Below, one piece after another: positions 12,006-21,849 of a DNA stretch of 64,000 nucleotides; within the stretch, counting starts at the first letter, position 1; each line of letters opens with the position of its first letter. The stretch lies in contig NW_004450660.1 of assembly GCF_000321225.1 (NCBI RefSeq), positions 1,028,118-1,092,117 of the forward strand, written 5' to 3'. The position numbers and the translations under genes were made by a program. Under the pieces are notes generated by a model that saw nothing but the letters and a program-made list of their open reading frames with translations, did not search any database and was not told the DNA's origin. The DNA is from Odobenus rosmarus divergens. Its lineage: Eukaryota; Chordata; Mammalia; Carnivora; Odobenidae.

Positions 12006-12544
12006 GCTTTTCAAAGACAGTCATTCATTCATTCATTCTATAACCATTTGTCGAGTGCCTATTAGGCGCTGTGTTAGGTTCTGAGAATACAAAAGCAAAT
12101 AAAAACAAAACAAGAAATGATTGGTCCCTTATTGATTATTTGGCTGGCAAAGAAATGGGGATAGAAATGTAGAGAAGAGATGGCGTAGCAATTAAAATTA
12201 TGAAATAGTGGGGAACATGCTCTGATCGAGGTAGACCAAAGGTGCAGTGGGCATCTGGGGTGAGGTGAGCATATGGAAATGAGGGCTGAGATTCAGGAAA
12301 ACTTCCTAGAGCAACTGAATCTGAGAAATAGTAAGTCAGGCAAAGGGAGGCTTCACGGACATTCTAAACAGAGGTGGGCAGGAAATGCAAAGATCCTTTT
12401 GCAGAAGTGAGGATGAGCAACCTGTGGTCCAGAATTGCAAGGGGCTTAGTATGAACTGGAGATTACAATGAGAGGTGGAGAGTGGTCAGAGATGAGGTTG
12501 GAGAGGTGAGGAGATACCATATCATAAAAGGCCTGTAGGCAATT
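12006..12544 (-). repeat. Ancient L2-like repeat, antisense
   Basis: Starts TCATTCATTCATTCATTCTA, then GAGTGCCTATTAGGCGCTGT and GTTCTGAGAATACAAAAGCA, as in an L2 3' end read backwards. It continues as a G/A-rich stretch with TCATAAAAGGCCTGTAGGCA. Probably one element with 12969-13066 and 13643-15290. Family name tentative. Confidence 0.5.
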
Positions 12545-12968
12545 GTAATGGATTAAGTCATAGTCCCCTGGAATTCATGTCTACCTGAAACCTCAGAAGG
12601 CAGGGTCTCTGCAGATGTTAAGGATCTCAGGATGAAATAATCCTGGATAGAGGGTGGGCCCTAAATCCCGTGACTGTTGCTGTTGTAAGGAGTCAAAGAG
12701 ACACACAGAAAAAACGCCATGTGAAGATGGAGGCAGAGTTGGGAGAGATGCAGTTCAAGCCAAGGAATGCCACAGATAGCCAGGAGTCACCAGATTCTAG
12801 AAAAAAGTAAGGAAGGATTCTTCCCTAGAGATTTCAGAGGGAGCATAGTTCTGCTAACATCTTGATTTAGGGCTTCTAGCCTCCAGAACTGTGAAAAAAT
12901 AAGTCTCTGTTGTTTTAAGCCACCAAATTTGTGGTAATTTTTTACGGCAGCCTGTGAAACTAATACAA
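12545..12968 (+). mobile_element. MLT1-like MaLR LTR
   Basis: Follows the MLT1 order: GGGTCTCTGCAGATGTTAAG, GAGGGTGGGCCCTAAATCC, CGCCATGTGAAGATGGAGGC, CTAGCCTCCAGAACTGTG, then TGTTGTTTTAAGCCACCAAA and a closing AACTAATACA. A nearly complete solo LTR inserted in an older repeat. Confidence 0.8.
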
Positions 12969-13082
12969 TCATATTAAGAAGTTTGAACTGACATATAGAT
13001 ATCTTCGAGTCAGGTGTCAGTCTTGACATATCCTATGAAAAGATTTGAGTAAAGAAGTGACATTATTAAACTGGTACTTTAA

Positions 13083-13642
<560 letters not shown>

Positions 13643-13828
13643 AAAAAGGTCACGCTGGCTGCAGTGTAGAAGTTGGATGAGAAGAAAGAAAAAGTGAATG
13701 TAGGGATGCATTGGGAGGATCTAGAAAACAGTGGTTTAACTAGAGAAGTGAGAGAGGGAAATGAAGAGAAGTGGTTAGATTTGTGAAATATTAGGTCGAA
13801 CTGATAGAAACTGATCACTCTTATTTGT

Positions 13829-13967
13829 TTGTTTGTTAATTAATTAATTTATTTATTTATTTTAAAGTTTATTTACTTAAGTAATTGCAACACCCAACGT
13901 GGGGCTTGAACTTAATCCCCGAAATCAAGAGCCGCATGCTCTTCCCACTGAGCCAGCCAGGCAACCC
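13829..13967 (-). mobile_element. Short tRNA-Lys SINE, minus
   Basis: GCAACACCCAACGTGGGGCT to GCCAGCCAGGCAACCC, with a TTTG/TTAA/TTTA-type tail. Flanks GATCACTCTTATTT and AATCACTCTTTTTT suggest the TSD. Confidence 0.85.
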
Positions 13968-14384
13968 AATCACTCTTTTTTAGGTATGAGGATTTGTAAA
14001 GAGTAAAAAGTCAAGAATTGACGCTCAATATACAGTCTAACTTTCCCACAACCCCTTCAAAGAGAATCTTTCCATCTATAGATCTAGCGAAGATAGAGGA
14101 CATGAGCAGACATGTTTGCACCACTTGACTCAGCTAAGTTGGGGCAATCTGATTCTCCCTGGGTATGTACTGTGATATTCAGAGACCTCAGAGAAATGCT
14201 ATCGTGGGCTTGGCCTTGAAAGTCAGATTGGGTCAGAGTTATAGTGGTCTTAGTGAGCCATAGATTAGCAGAAACATCTAGTCACAGAGGGAAGAAATAG
14301 ATAAAAGTCAAGAAAAGTGATTCAGATGAGCTTGGGAAATAGAGAGTTTGAGGAGAGAGATTCCTTTGAGGTCTAGTTGTATTT

Positions 14385-14479
14385 TTTTTAAGTGATCTCT
14401 ACACCCAACGTGGGGTTTGAACTCACAATCCTGATATCAAGAGCTGCATGTTCTACCAACTGAGCCAGCCAGGCACCCC
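14385..14479 (-). mobile_element. Short tRNA-Lys SINE, minus
   Basis: AAGTGATCTCTACACCCAAC to GCCAGCCAGGCACCCC. Flanks TAGTTGTATTT and TGGTTATATTT form an imperfect TSD. It faces the next SINE head to head. Confidence 0.85.
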
Positions 14480-14508
14480 TGGTTATATTTCTTATAATTG
14501 CCTTTTAT

Positions 14509-14618
14509 TGGGCACCTGGTTGGCTCACTCGGTAAAGCATGTGACTCTTAATCTTGGGGTCGTGAATTCAAGCCCTGCATAGAGCCTATATGTATATAAC
14601 CTATATATTTATATATAC
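14509..14618 (+). mobile_element. Short tRNA-Lys SINE, plus
   Basis: TGGGCACCTGGTTGGCTCAC, then GTGACTCTTAATCTTGGGGT with the CTT anticodon of its tRNA-Lys ancestor and GAATTCAAGCCC as the B box. TSD AATTGCCTTTTAT at 14496-14508 and 14619-14631. A TATA-rich tail replaces poly(A). Confidence 0.9.
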
Positions 14619-15289
14619 AATTGCCTTTTATGAGATTATCCTTAAGCATATGATAAAGCATCTTTTTACTTGCAAAATTCAGTGCCTTTTCTGTTTTGTA
14701 ATCTTACTGTCTCACACTACCATGCCAGATCTCTGGCTTGGATAACTGGATATGTAGCAGTACTATACATCAAAAGGGAAGTATGGGAGGAAAAACAAGT
14801 TCTGAGGAAAAATTACGAGTTTCAGTTTCGATACTTTGCCTTTTGGCAGAGGCAAATAGGACATCTAGGCAAATCCAATGGGGACAGAGAAGACTCTAAA
14901 AGAATGTTTTGGATGAGAGTTCAGCTCCAGAAGACATCACTCTGTAAAGATTAATTTATGCTATTTTCTTCCAGGTTAAGAGGGAAAATAGAGTGAAAAA
15001 CAGTGGGAAGTTTAATGTTTGAAGGTCTTCTCTGTTTCAGAAAGAAAGAGGAGCCTGCAGAGGAGAATAAGAAGGAATAGCCAGAGAAGTAGAGGAATCA
15101 GGAGACGAGGGTGAGGGAAAATCCAAGACACTTAGGAAAGGAAAGCATTCCAAGGAAGTCAGGAGCATCAGATGCTGTGGTGGGTGCCTTGGTTTTTAGC
15201 AAGGAAGAGGCCACTGCTGACTTCAGCAAGAGAAGATTTGGAGAAATAATGAGGGTAGAGACCGTAGCTTCTATTTCAGGGGGTTGGCT

Positions 15290-15930
15290 GTAATGGAAAG
15301 AAAAGACACAGAGGTAACTGAAAGGGAATATAGGTCCGTTTAACTAGGATGGGAGAGACTTAAGCCTGTTTACAGACTAGGGAAGAAAATCAGTTGATAG
15401 AATTTCAAGACACTTGAGAAACGTTAATTGATGAATTGGAATCTCTGGGAATGTGGGAGAGATAGATGCAGTACGAAGTTGAGTAATCGCCTTCCCTCAC
15501 TGTGGTGAGAGGGAATATGGTAAAAATAAAATAAAATAAAAAGGCAAGAATGCAAATGAATTTGTAGGTTGACAAAAGGAGTAAAAAAAATGGAGGAATT
15601 TTTTCCTGGTGAGTTCTAACTTGCTTCTTTGCAGTAAAATGAAGCACCAGAGATTAAATTTTTGTTAACTGGAGAAATGGAACAATAAGGTAATTTGGAA
15701 TTATAAATTACTTAAGAAACTACCCCCCAACCCCAGACCCTCTCTAAATGTGAAACAGGTGTGAGTACTTGGACCCACTTAGGAAGTGACTCATAGAAGA
15801 GAAAGTCAGAAGGATAAATAAAACCTAAAACTGGTTGTTTGTAAATATAAATAATATACAAACACCGTAGGTAATACACAGACATAGGTACACACACACA
15901 CACACACACACACACATGCCGTTTTAGGTT
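15290..15930. other. No gene recognised
   Basis: AT-rich, with AAAATAAAATAAAATAAA near 15525 and the (CA)n tract. No gene seen. Confidence 0.6.
15891..15915. repeat. (CA)n microsatellite
   Basis: About 12 CA units. ORFs crossing it, giving CVCVCV peptides, are artefacts. Confidence 0.97.
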
Positions 15931-15947
15931 TGAAAAAGGAGATATGA

Positions 15948-16151
15948 GGGGCGCCTGGGTGGCTCAGTCATTAAGCGTCTGCCTTCAGCTCAGGTCATGG
16001 TTCCAGGGTCCTAGGATCGAGCCCCGCCTCGGGCTCCCTGCTCCGCAGGAAGCCTGCTTCTCCCTCTCCCGCTCCCCCTGCTTGTGCTCTCTCTCCCTCT
16101 CTCTCTCTCTGTCAAATAAATAAATAAAATCTTTAGAAAATTTTAAAAAGG
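15948..16151 (+). mobile_element. CAN-SINE, plus (first of a tandem pair)
   Basis: GGGGCGCCTGGGTGGCTCAG to AAATAAATAAAATCTTTAGA. AAAAGGAGATATGA lies on its left side; its partner repeat lies only after the second SINE. Confidence 0.95.
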
Positions 16152-16381
16152 ATGGGGCTGCCTGGGTGGCTCAGTCATTCAGCGTCTGCCTTCGGCTCAG
16201 GTCGTGATCCCAGGGTCCTGGGATCGAGCCCCGCCTCGGGCTCCCTGCTCCGCGGGAAGCCTGCTTCTCCCTCTCCCGCTCCCCTTGCTTGTGTTCCCTC
16301 TCTCGCATTCTCTGTCTCTGTCAAATAAATAAAAATAAAATCTTTAAAAAAAATAAAAATAAATAAAAAATTAAAAAAAGG
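16152..16381 (+). mobile_element. CAN-SINE, plus (second of a tandem pair)
   Basis: Starts GATGGGGCTGCCTGGGTGGC in the tail of the first copy and ends in an A-rich tail. AAAAGGAGATACGA at 16382-16395 closes the outer TSD with 15934-15947. Confidence 0.94.
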
Positions 16382-16915
16382 AAAAGGAGATACGATAGAC
16401 GTCAAAAGAATTATAGGTGAAAATCTAGAGGGAAGAAATTTTTTCTAACAAAATACAAATGACTAAAAGTTTTTTAAAACCCCAAATACCAATATCATTG
16501 GAAATATTGGGGAAGTTTTAAATCTACTATTTATAAAAGGACAGCAGCCTGCCCTTCCTATATGAGCTGTATGTCAGTGTAACTAAATAGCTGATAAGGC
16601 AAGATTCTTCTCTGTTGAGGAATTTCAGCTAACAGGCAGAAAGAATGGTAGAAAAAAAAATCACCCATTTTATTAAATCCTAATGAAACAATGATGTAAG
16701 GAAAGTTTATTAATGGCTGCTAAAATTATTAGGTGAAAGTCTGATGGTGAACTTTATAATGAATGGATTAGCCTGGTAATAGCTGAATTCAACCATCAAT
16801 CTCAGTATCATTATAAATGGGACAATCAGACCTTAAGGGCAATCATGACGTGGTACAGTATGAAGTATACCACACCATCTATGAAGAATCCTCAACAAAA
16901 AAGTAATTTAACTTA

Positions 16916-17126
16916 TTTTTTTAAAGATTTATTTATTTATTTTTAAAGAGAGAGAGAGAGAACATGAGCAGGAGGGGCAGAGGGAGAGGGAGAAAGAATC
17001 TCAAGCAGACTCCCTGCTGAGTGTGGAGCCCGACAAGGGGCTCTATCTCAAGACCACCAGATCACAACCTGAGTGGACAACCAAGAGTCAGACGCTTAAC
17101 CGACTGAGCCACTCAGGCGCCCCCAA
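16916..17126 (-). mobile_element. CAN-SINE, minus, older copy
   Basis: Diverged (AAGACCACCAGATCACAACC in the body). TSD AAGTAATTTAACTTA at 16901-16915 and about 17126-17140. Confidence 0.93.
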
Positions 17127-17432
17127 AATAATTTAACTTAAACATAATCAAGATTTTTAACTTTCAGTCTACAAAAAAAAAAAAAAGGAAAAAAAAAGAG
17201 GAACAAGTTAAGTAACACTACAAGGAAACAACTAACCAAATCCAGATCTAGAATATACTGTAGGACAAACAACCTGATTTTTCAACAAATAAATGGCACA
17301 GGGAGGGTAGAGTGGGAGGAGATAAGAGAGAACTTTTCTAAATTAAGAGAGAATCAGGAGACAACAACAAAAATGCAATGCACTAAATGTCTTTTGGATT
17401 CTGATTCAAACAAACCAAAAGCAAAAGGATAT

Positions 17433-17666
17433 CTTTTAAGATTTTATTTATTTATTTGAGAGTGCACACATGCACGTGCACATGCTCTCACGGGGAGGAG
17501 GGGGAGAAAGAGAGATAGAGAATGAGCAGAGGGAGTGGCAGAGAGAGAGGAAGAAGCAGACTCCCTGCTGAACAGGGAGCCTGACGTGGGGCTCGATCCC
17601 AGAATCCTGGGATCATGACCTGAGTCGAAGGTATATGCTTAACCAACTGAGCCACCCAGGTGCCCC
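17433..17666 (-). mobile_element. CAN-SINE, minus (first of shared-site pair)
   Basis: TTTTATTTATTTATTTGAGA to GCCACCCAGGTGCCCC with an internal GTGCACACATGCACGTGCAC variant block. AAAAGGATAT flanks it at 17423-17432 and 17667-17676. Confidence 0.95.
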
Positions 17667-17676
17667 AAAAGGATAT

Positions 17677-17878
17677 ATTTTTTTAAAGATTTTATTTATT
17701 TATTTGAGAGAGAGAATGAGAGAGAGAGAGAGAGCGCACATGATGGGGGGAGGGTCAGAGGGAGAAGCAGACTCCCCGCTGAGCAGGGAGCCCGATGCAG
17801 GACTCGATCCTGGAACTCCAGGATCATGCCCTGAGCCGAAGGCAGTCGCTTAACCAACGAGCCACCCAGGTGCCCCAC
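17677..17878 (-). mobile_element. CAN-SINE, minus (second of shared-site pair)
   Basis: A second, different copy in the same direction. AAAAGGATAT flanks it at 17667-17676 and 17879-17888, so the middle repeat is shared with the previous SINE. Confidence 0.95.
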
Positions 17879-18025
17879 AAAAGGATATTTTTTAAACAAT
17901 CAGGAAATTTTTTTTTAGGTATGATGAGGTGGCTGTTTAAAAAAAAAAAAAAAATGGACCTTATCTGTTAGAGAAACAGAGTGAGCTACTTACAGATGAC
18001 CTGGTAAGAAATCTGAGATTTGCTT

Positions 18026-18064
18026 TAGCAGTCCATCGCCTTAACCACATGGCCACCTCCTCCC
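18026..18064 (-). pseudogene. Retroposed 5' half of tRNA-Ser(GCT)
   Basis: This 39-bp insert, read on the minus strand, matches the 5' half of tRNA-Ser(GCT). It runs from the acceptor stem through the D arm (GGTGGCC.TGTGGTTAAGGCG, with two changes in the D stem region) and the anticodon stem, and stops just past the anticodon at GGACTGCTA. The last 22 bases match the tRNA as I remember it. It is flanked by an exact 13-bp direct repeat, CTGAGATTTGCTT, at 18013-18025 and 18065-18077. There is no poly(A) tail and no 3' half. The flanks mark a true retroposition of a 3'-truncated RNA, in the style of tailless retropseudogenes. It is not part of a CAN-SINE, whose head derives from tRNA-Lys. It cannot act as a tRNA gene. 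Confidence 0.85.
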
Positions 18065-18084
18065 CTGAGATTTGCTTCAAAATA

Positions 18085-18242
18085 TTCCAGCAAAATAAAA
18101 GTGGAAATATGGATGAAACAAGAATGGAAAATTCTTGTGATAATTGTCAAAGCTAGGTGGTAGGGACATAGGATTCAGTATACTATTTTCTCTACTTTTG
18201 TATATATTTGATATTTTTCATAATAAAATTGTTTTCAAATAA
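18085..18242 (+). mobile_element. L1M-type 3' end fragment
   Basis: A sense-strand 3' end with the typical TTGATATTTTTCATAATAAA (18208-18227) before an A-rich end. The following L1 ORF2 piece is probably separate, since it restarts at an internal ORF2 position. Confidence 0.6.
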
Positions 18243-19300
18243 TGAAAAAAGCAACAAGTCTGGACAATGTTACAACTAAATTCTCTCTAACCTTCAAATC
18301 ACAGATAATCCCTATGCTTACCAAACTATTCCAAAATACATAAAAACATGAAACTCTTCACAATGGTTTTACAAATCCAGCATAGTTATACAAATACAAA
18401 AAAGCAAACCAATAGGGCGCCTGGGTGGCTCAGTTGGTTAAGCGACTGCCTTCGGCTCAGGTCATGATCCCAGAGTCCTGGGATCTAGCCCCACATCGGG
18501 CTCCCCCTGCTCTGCGGGGAGCCTGCTTCTCCCTCTGCCTCTGCCTGCCACTCCCCCTGCTTGTGCTCTCTCTCTCTGTCAAATAAATAAATAAAATCTT
18601 AAAAAAAAAGGAAACCAATAGAGTAATTTCATTTTATAGGTTCAGAAATTTTAAATAAAATGCTCGTAAATCAAATTTGGCAAGGCAATTTTTAAAAATA
18701 TAAGACATAATGAAACAAATGAAAAGACTTCCTCAATAGATAATATATCGTTAAATGTCAAATTTCCTAAAATTATTTTGTAAATTTAATTCAATACAAT
18801 TTTTTTATTTTAATTGGATCATAAAATTTGTACGGAAGAATAAATATAAGGAAATAGCCATGAAAAGCATTAGAAGAGAGAGAGAACAACCGTGTAGGAA
18901 AACTCACCTGCTCAATATTGGAATATACAATAAAGCTAATATAAAATTAGATACAAATTGTACCAGGGAAGGAACAAAATTTAAAAATTTAGAAATAGAT
19001 ACAGTATAAATGAAAATTTAATATATGGCAAAGGTGATAATTCAATTCACTGAGGAAAGGCTGAATTTTTTAATAAATACTGTTGGTGTAATTAGGAAGA
19101 AACTAGAATGAATTCTATCTTTTATAATATTTAAAAAAATAAATTCTGATTGGATTAAAGGCAAAATTGTAAACGATAAAATCTTGTAAGAAATTGTAGG
19201 AGTTTACATGCACCATCAAAAGGCATGAGGGACTTTAACCAAGCCTGGAAACCCAAAAACAGCAACAGAAAAGGTAAACATATAATAATAAAAACATTTT
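18243..19300 (+). mobile_element. Old sense L1 ORF2 remnant
   Basis: Sense L1 ORF2 sequence: AAGCAACAAGTCTGGACAAT, then the TACCAAACTATTCCAAAATA stretch, and after the SINE at 18416-18611 the block around 18730-19200. Many stops. It probably continues, more diverged, to about 19710. Confidence 0.65.
18416..18611 (+). mobile_element. CAN-SINE, plus
   Basis: GGCGCCTGGGTGGCTCAGTT to AAATAAATAAATAAAATCTT. TSD AAACCAATAG at 18406-18415 and 18612-18621. In sense L1. Confidence 0.96.
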
Positions 19301-19303
19301 GTA

Positions 19304-19512
19304 GGGGCGCCTGGGTGGCTCAGTCATTCAGCGTCTGCCTTCGGCTTGGGTCATGGTCCCAGGGTCCTGGCATCGAGCCCCGCATCGGGCTCCCTGCTCA
19401 GCGGGAAGCCTGCTTCTCCCTCTCCCACGACCCCTGCTTGTGTTCCCTCTCTCGCTGTGTCTCTCTCTGTCAAATAAATACAATCTTTAAAAATAAAATA
19501 AAATAAAAAATA
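19304..19512 (+). mobile_element. CAN-SINE, plus
   Basis: GGGGCGCCTGGGTGGCTCAG to an extended AAATA-type tail. TSD not clear. In an old L1. Confidence 0.94.
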
Positions 19513-19710
19513 AAAGAATCTATAGTGTCCCTTACTTATGGGAATTAGTGGAAAAGGTTTCACGCATTGTTGGAGAAACATGAATTTCACGCTTTGGACA
19601 ACAATCTAGTAACATCTATCTTATCAAATTGATTCAGAAAAAAAAATGAAGTAGTGGGATTAGGTGAGTATGAGATATATAACATTAATACCTAAATTTA
19701 ATAAGAACAA

Positions 19711-20110
19711 TGTATTAGTTTCCTATTGCTCCTGTAATAAATTACCACAAACCTAGCAGCTGAGAACAACCAGATCTATTATCTTGTAGTTCTGAAGGTC
19801 ACAAATCTGAAATGGGTCTCGTGGATTAAATCAGGGCATTGAGGGGTGCCTGGGTGGCTCGGTTGGTTAAGCAACTGCCTTCGGCTCAGGTCATGATCCT
19901 GGAGTCCCAGGATTGAATCCCGCATCGGGCTCCCTGCTCAGCAGGGAGTCTGCTTCTCCCTCTGACCTTCTTCCCTCTCATGCTCTCTCTCTACCATATT
20001 CTCTCTCTCAATAAATAAAAATCTTTTAAAAAAATAATAAATAAATCAATAAATCAGGGCGTTGACTGGGCTGTGTTCTTTCTGGAGGCTCTAGAGGGGA
20101 ATCCATGATA
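19711..20110 (-). mobile_element. MLT1-like LTR, antisense, split by a SINE
   Basis: TGTATTAGTTTCCTATTGCT, AAATTACCACAAACCTAGCA, then TTCTTTCTGGAGGCTCTAGA after the SINE at 19843-20050. The element is cut off near 20110. TGTATTAGTTTCCTA is a typical LTR start in this orientation. Confidence 0.7.
19843..20050 (+). mobile_element. CAN-SINE, plus
   Basis: GGGGTGCCTGGGTGGCTCGG to an A-rich tail. TSD AAATCAGGGCATTGA at 19828-19842 and 20051-20065 (one mismatch). In an LTR. Confidence 0.96.
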
Positions 20111-20139
20111 CAGTGTCATAAACTGAGGAGTAAGAGCAG

Positions 20140-20640
20140 TTCAATTCAGTATACATGGTGTCACACAAATATAAATACCTCATTCTTTGACACAGCAATC
20201 CTACTGTTAGTGATTTTTAAATAGAAACAAATGTATTAGTGTAGAGGATATATGAACAAGAATGTTTATTGAAGCATTTTTTTGTAGTAGCAAAAAATTA
20301 GGACTTGACTTGTATATCCGTCAACAGAATGGTTGAATAAATTACAGTCTGTCCATATGATGGAATATTACGCAGCTATTGAGAAAATTAGTTAGAGTTA
20401 TATATACTGACCTGGAAATGCTGTCCATGAAACATTAAGTGAAAAATGCAAGTTGCAAAGTAATGGGCATTATCCCATTTATTGTAAAAAAAAAAATACA
20501 TGAATAAGGAGAATGAAAAAATTCCAACACATGAATGTTTCTGTGTCCATGTCTAGTAGGAGGAGAGAAAGCGTATCAGATTTACGAAATGGAGAAAGCT
20601 AAATATAAAATAACGGATATGTATCAATTGGTTAAACTAG
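20140..20640 (+). mobile_element. L1M-type remnant (3' part)
   Basis: Sense L1M: CACAGCAATCCTACTGTTAG, ATCCGTCAACAGAATGGTTG and GATGGAATATTACGCAGCTA, then an ATTGTAAAAAA block. These mark the end of L1 ORF2 and its 3' region. Probably the same element as 18243-19710, split by an LTR and SINEs. Confidence 0.7.
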
Positions 20641-21135
20641 AATCGGCTAACTAGATAACTACAAGAGAACTTGAAGATCTCTAAGTGAGAGGGTATGATG
20701 AATCTGGTTCTGCAATTGTTGAAAAAAGCTGCAAGCCTTATTCTGCCACTGCCTGGGGCCACAGGTGCAGCTGCAGGAGTGAAAATGCTTTCCAGGGAGA
20801 TGTGAGAGAACCTCATCCAGTCAGTTAGCAAATCGGAAACAACCAGGGTCCTAACAGGAAGCCAGAGAGCAAAGCTACAATCCCACCATCACAAAACAGG
20901 GAGTAGCCTGGAGCTAAGACACAAGCACTTACTAACTAGCACCATATGTTGGCACATAACTGTGTGGATTTGAAGAAAAGCTTTGAATGATTCAAATCAA
21001 CCTGTTCATGTAGTCACCTCAGAGTTAAGAAGAGACAGATCTTTCAAAAAAGAAAAAAAATAATAACAACTCCCATATAGTGTTTGATGGAATACAATGT
21101 GTGCGTCCTGTTTATGTAAAAACCCCACAGAACCG

Positions 21136-21341
21136 GGGTGCCTGGGTGGTGCAGTCGGTTAAGCCTCCGACTCTTGGTTTGGGTTCAGGTCCTGATCTGG
21201 AGGTCGTGAGATCAAGCCCCACCTCTGGCTCTGGCTCTGCAGTCAGCGGAGTCTGCTTAGGACTCTGTCTCCATCTGCCCACCCCCCACTCTCTCTGTCT
21301 CAAATAAAATAAATAAATCTTTAAACACACACACACACACA
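21136..21341 (+). mobile_element. CAN-SINE with (AC)n tail
   Basis: GGGGTGCCTGGGTGGTGCAG to AAATAAATCTTTAAACACAC. The A tail has become an (AC)n tract (21325-21347). Flank CACAGAACC on both sides suggests the TSD. Confidence 0.93.
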
Positions 21342-21699
21342 CACACAGAACCAATGAAGCATAGAAATAAAGTTTAAATCTGAAGTAGAAATATTCACCC
21401 TGAGGTGTGCCCTGGGGAGAGTAGCTCCCTCACTGCGCAGTGGTAGATGCCTGAGAGGTAGTTGCTCAGGGGACCAGCTTGCACTGCTAAATATACAGCT
21501 AAATGCATGTATTGGCTTTTTAAAAATTAATTAATAACTTTTTTCCCCCTGAGCCCCCTTCAGTGTTCACAACCCACCAGTGAGGAGGCTGGGCAGTGGT
21601 TCAGGGCTGCTCGCTCCCCTGGCATGGGTACACTATGAGAGGCCCCCAGAGAAAGGCCCGCCATCAATCCATCACCGTGCGCTTGCCCTGGCTTCTAAA

Positions 21700-21836
21700 A
21701 GCATTTCTACAATTGTGATAGCTTCTTGATGATTGTCGAATCAGGGTGATGGGCAAATGGCAGTTCATTTTATTGTTCACTTTACTTTTGTGTAGTTGAT
21801 GTTTTTTTCACAATAAATACTCAAAAAAAAAAAAGA
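21700..21836 (+). mobile_element. L1M-type 3' end fragment
   Basis: Ends with TTCACAATAAATACTC and a run of A at 21824-21834, the layout of an L1M 3' UTR with its poly(A) tail. The 5' limit is unclear; the sequence 21390-21700 may belong to it. Confidence 0.5.
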
Positions 21837-21849
21837 CTCTGATATAATC

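Larger units (their letters stand above)
13659..15290 (-). repeat. Ancient G/A-rich repeat, continued
   Basis: GCTGGCTGCAGTGTAGAAGT after the SINE continues the 12006-13066 repeat; GAGAAGTGGTTAGATTTGTG fits too. Beyond 13810 several short SINEs interrupt, and assignment past about 14620 is uncertain. The RPS29 retrocopy and an MLT1 LTR entered the left part. Confidence 0.35.

Noticed and set aside
14509..14618. Possible tRNA-Lys gene
   Set aside because: The tRNA-like part is flanked by a TSD and an AT-rich tail and belongs to a SINE class seen at least seven other times here; the acceptor stem does not pair well.
16175..16405. Recurring peptides like EGEAGFPRSREPEAGLDPRTLGS in many ORFs, which look like a protein family
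   Set aside because: They are the antisense or sense translation of CAN-SINEs and recur wherever a SINE lies (for example 32762-32980, 56226-56408). Not a protein family.
17423..17888. Direct repeats with spacers, considered as a CRISPR array
   Set aside because: The repeats are 10-bp TSDs around SINEs in mammalian DNA.
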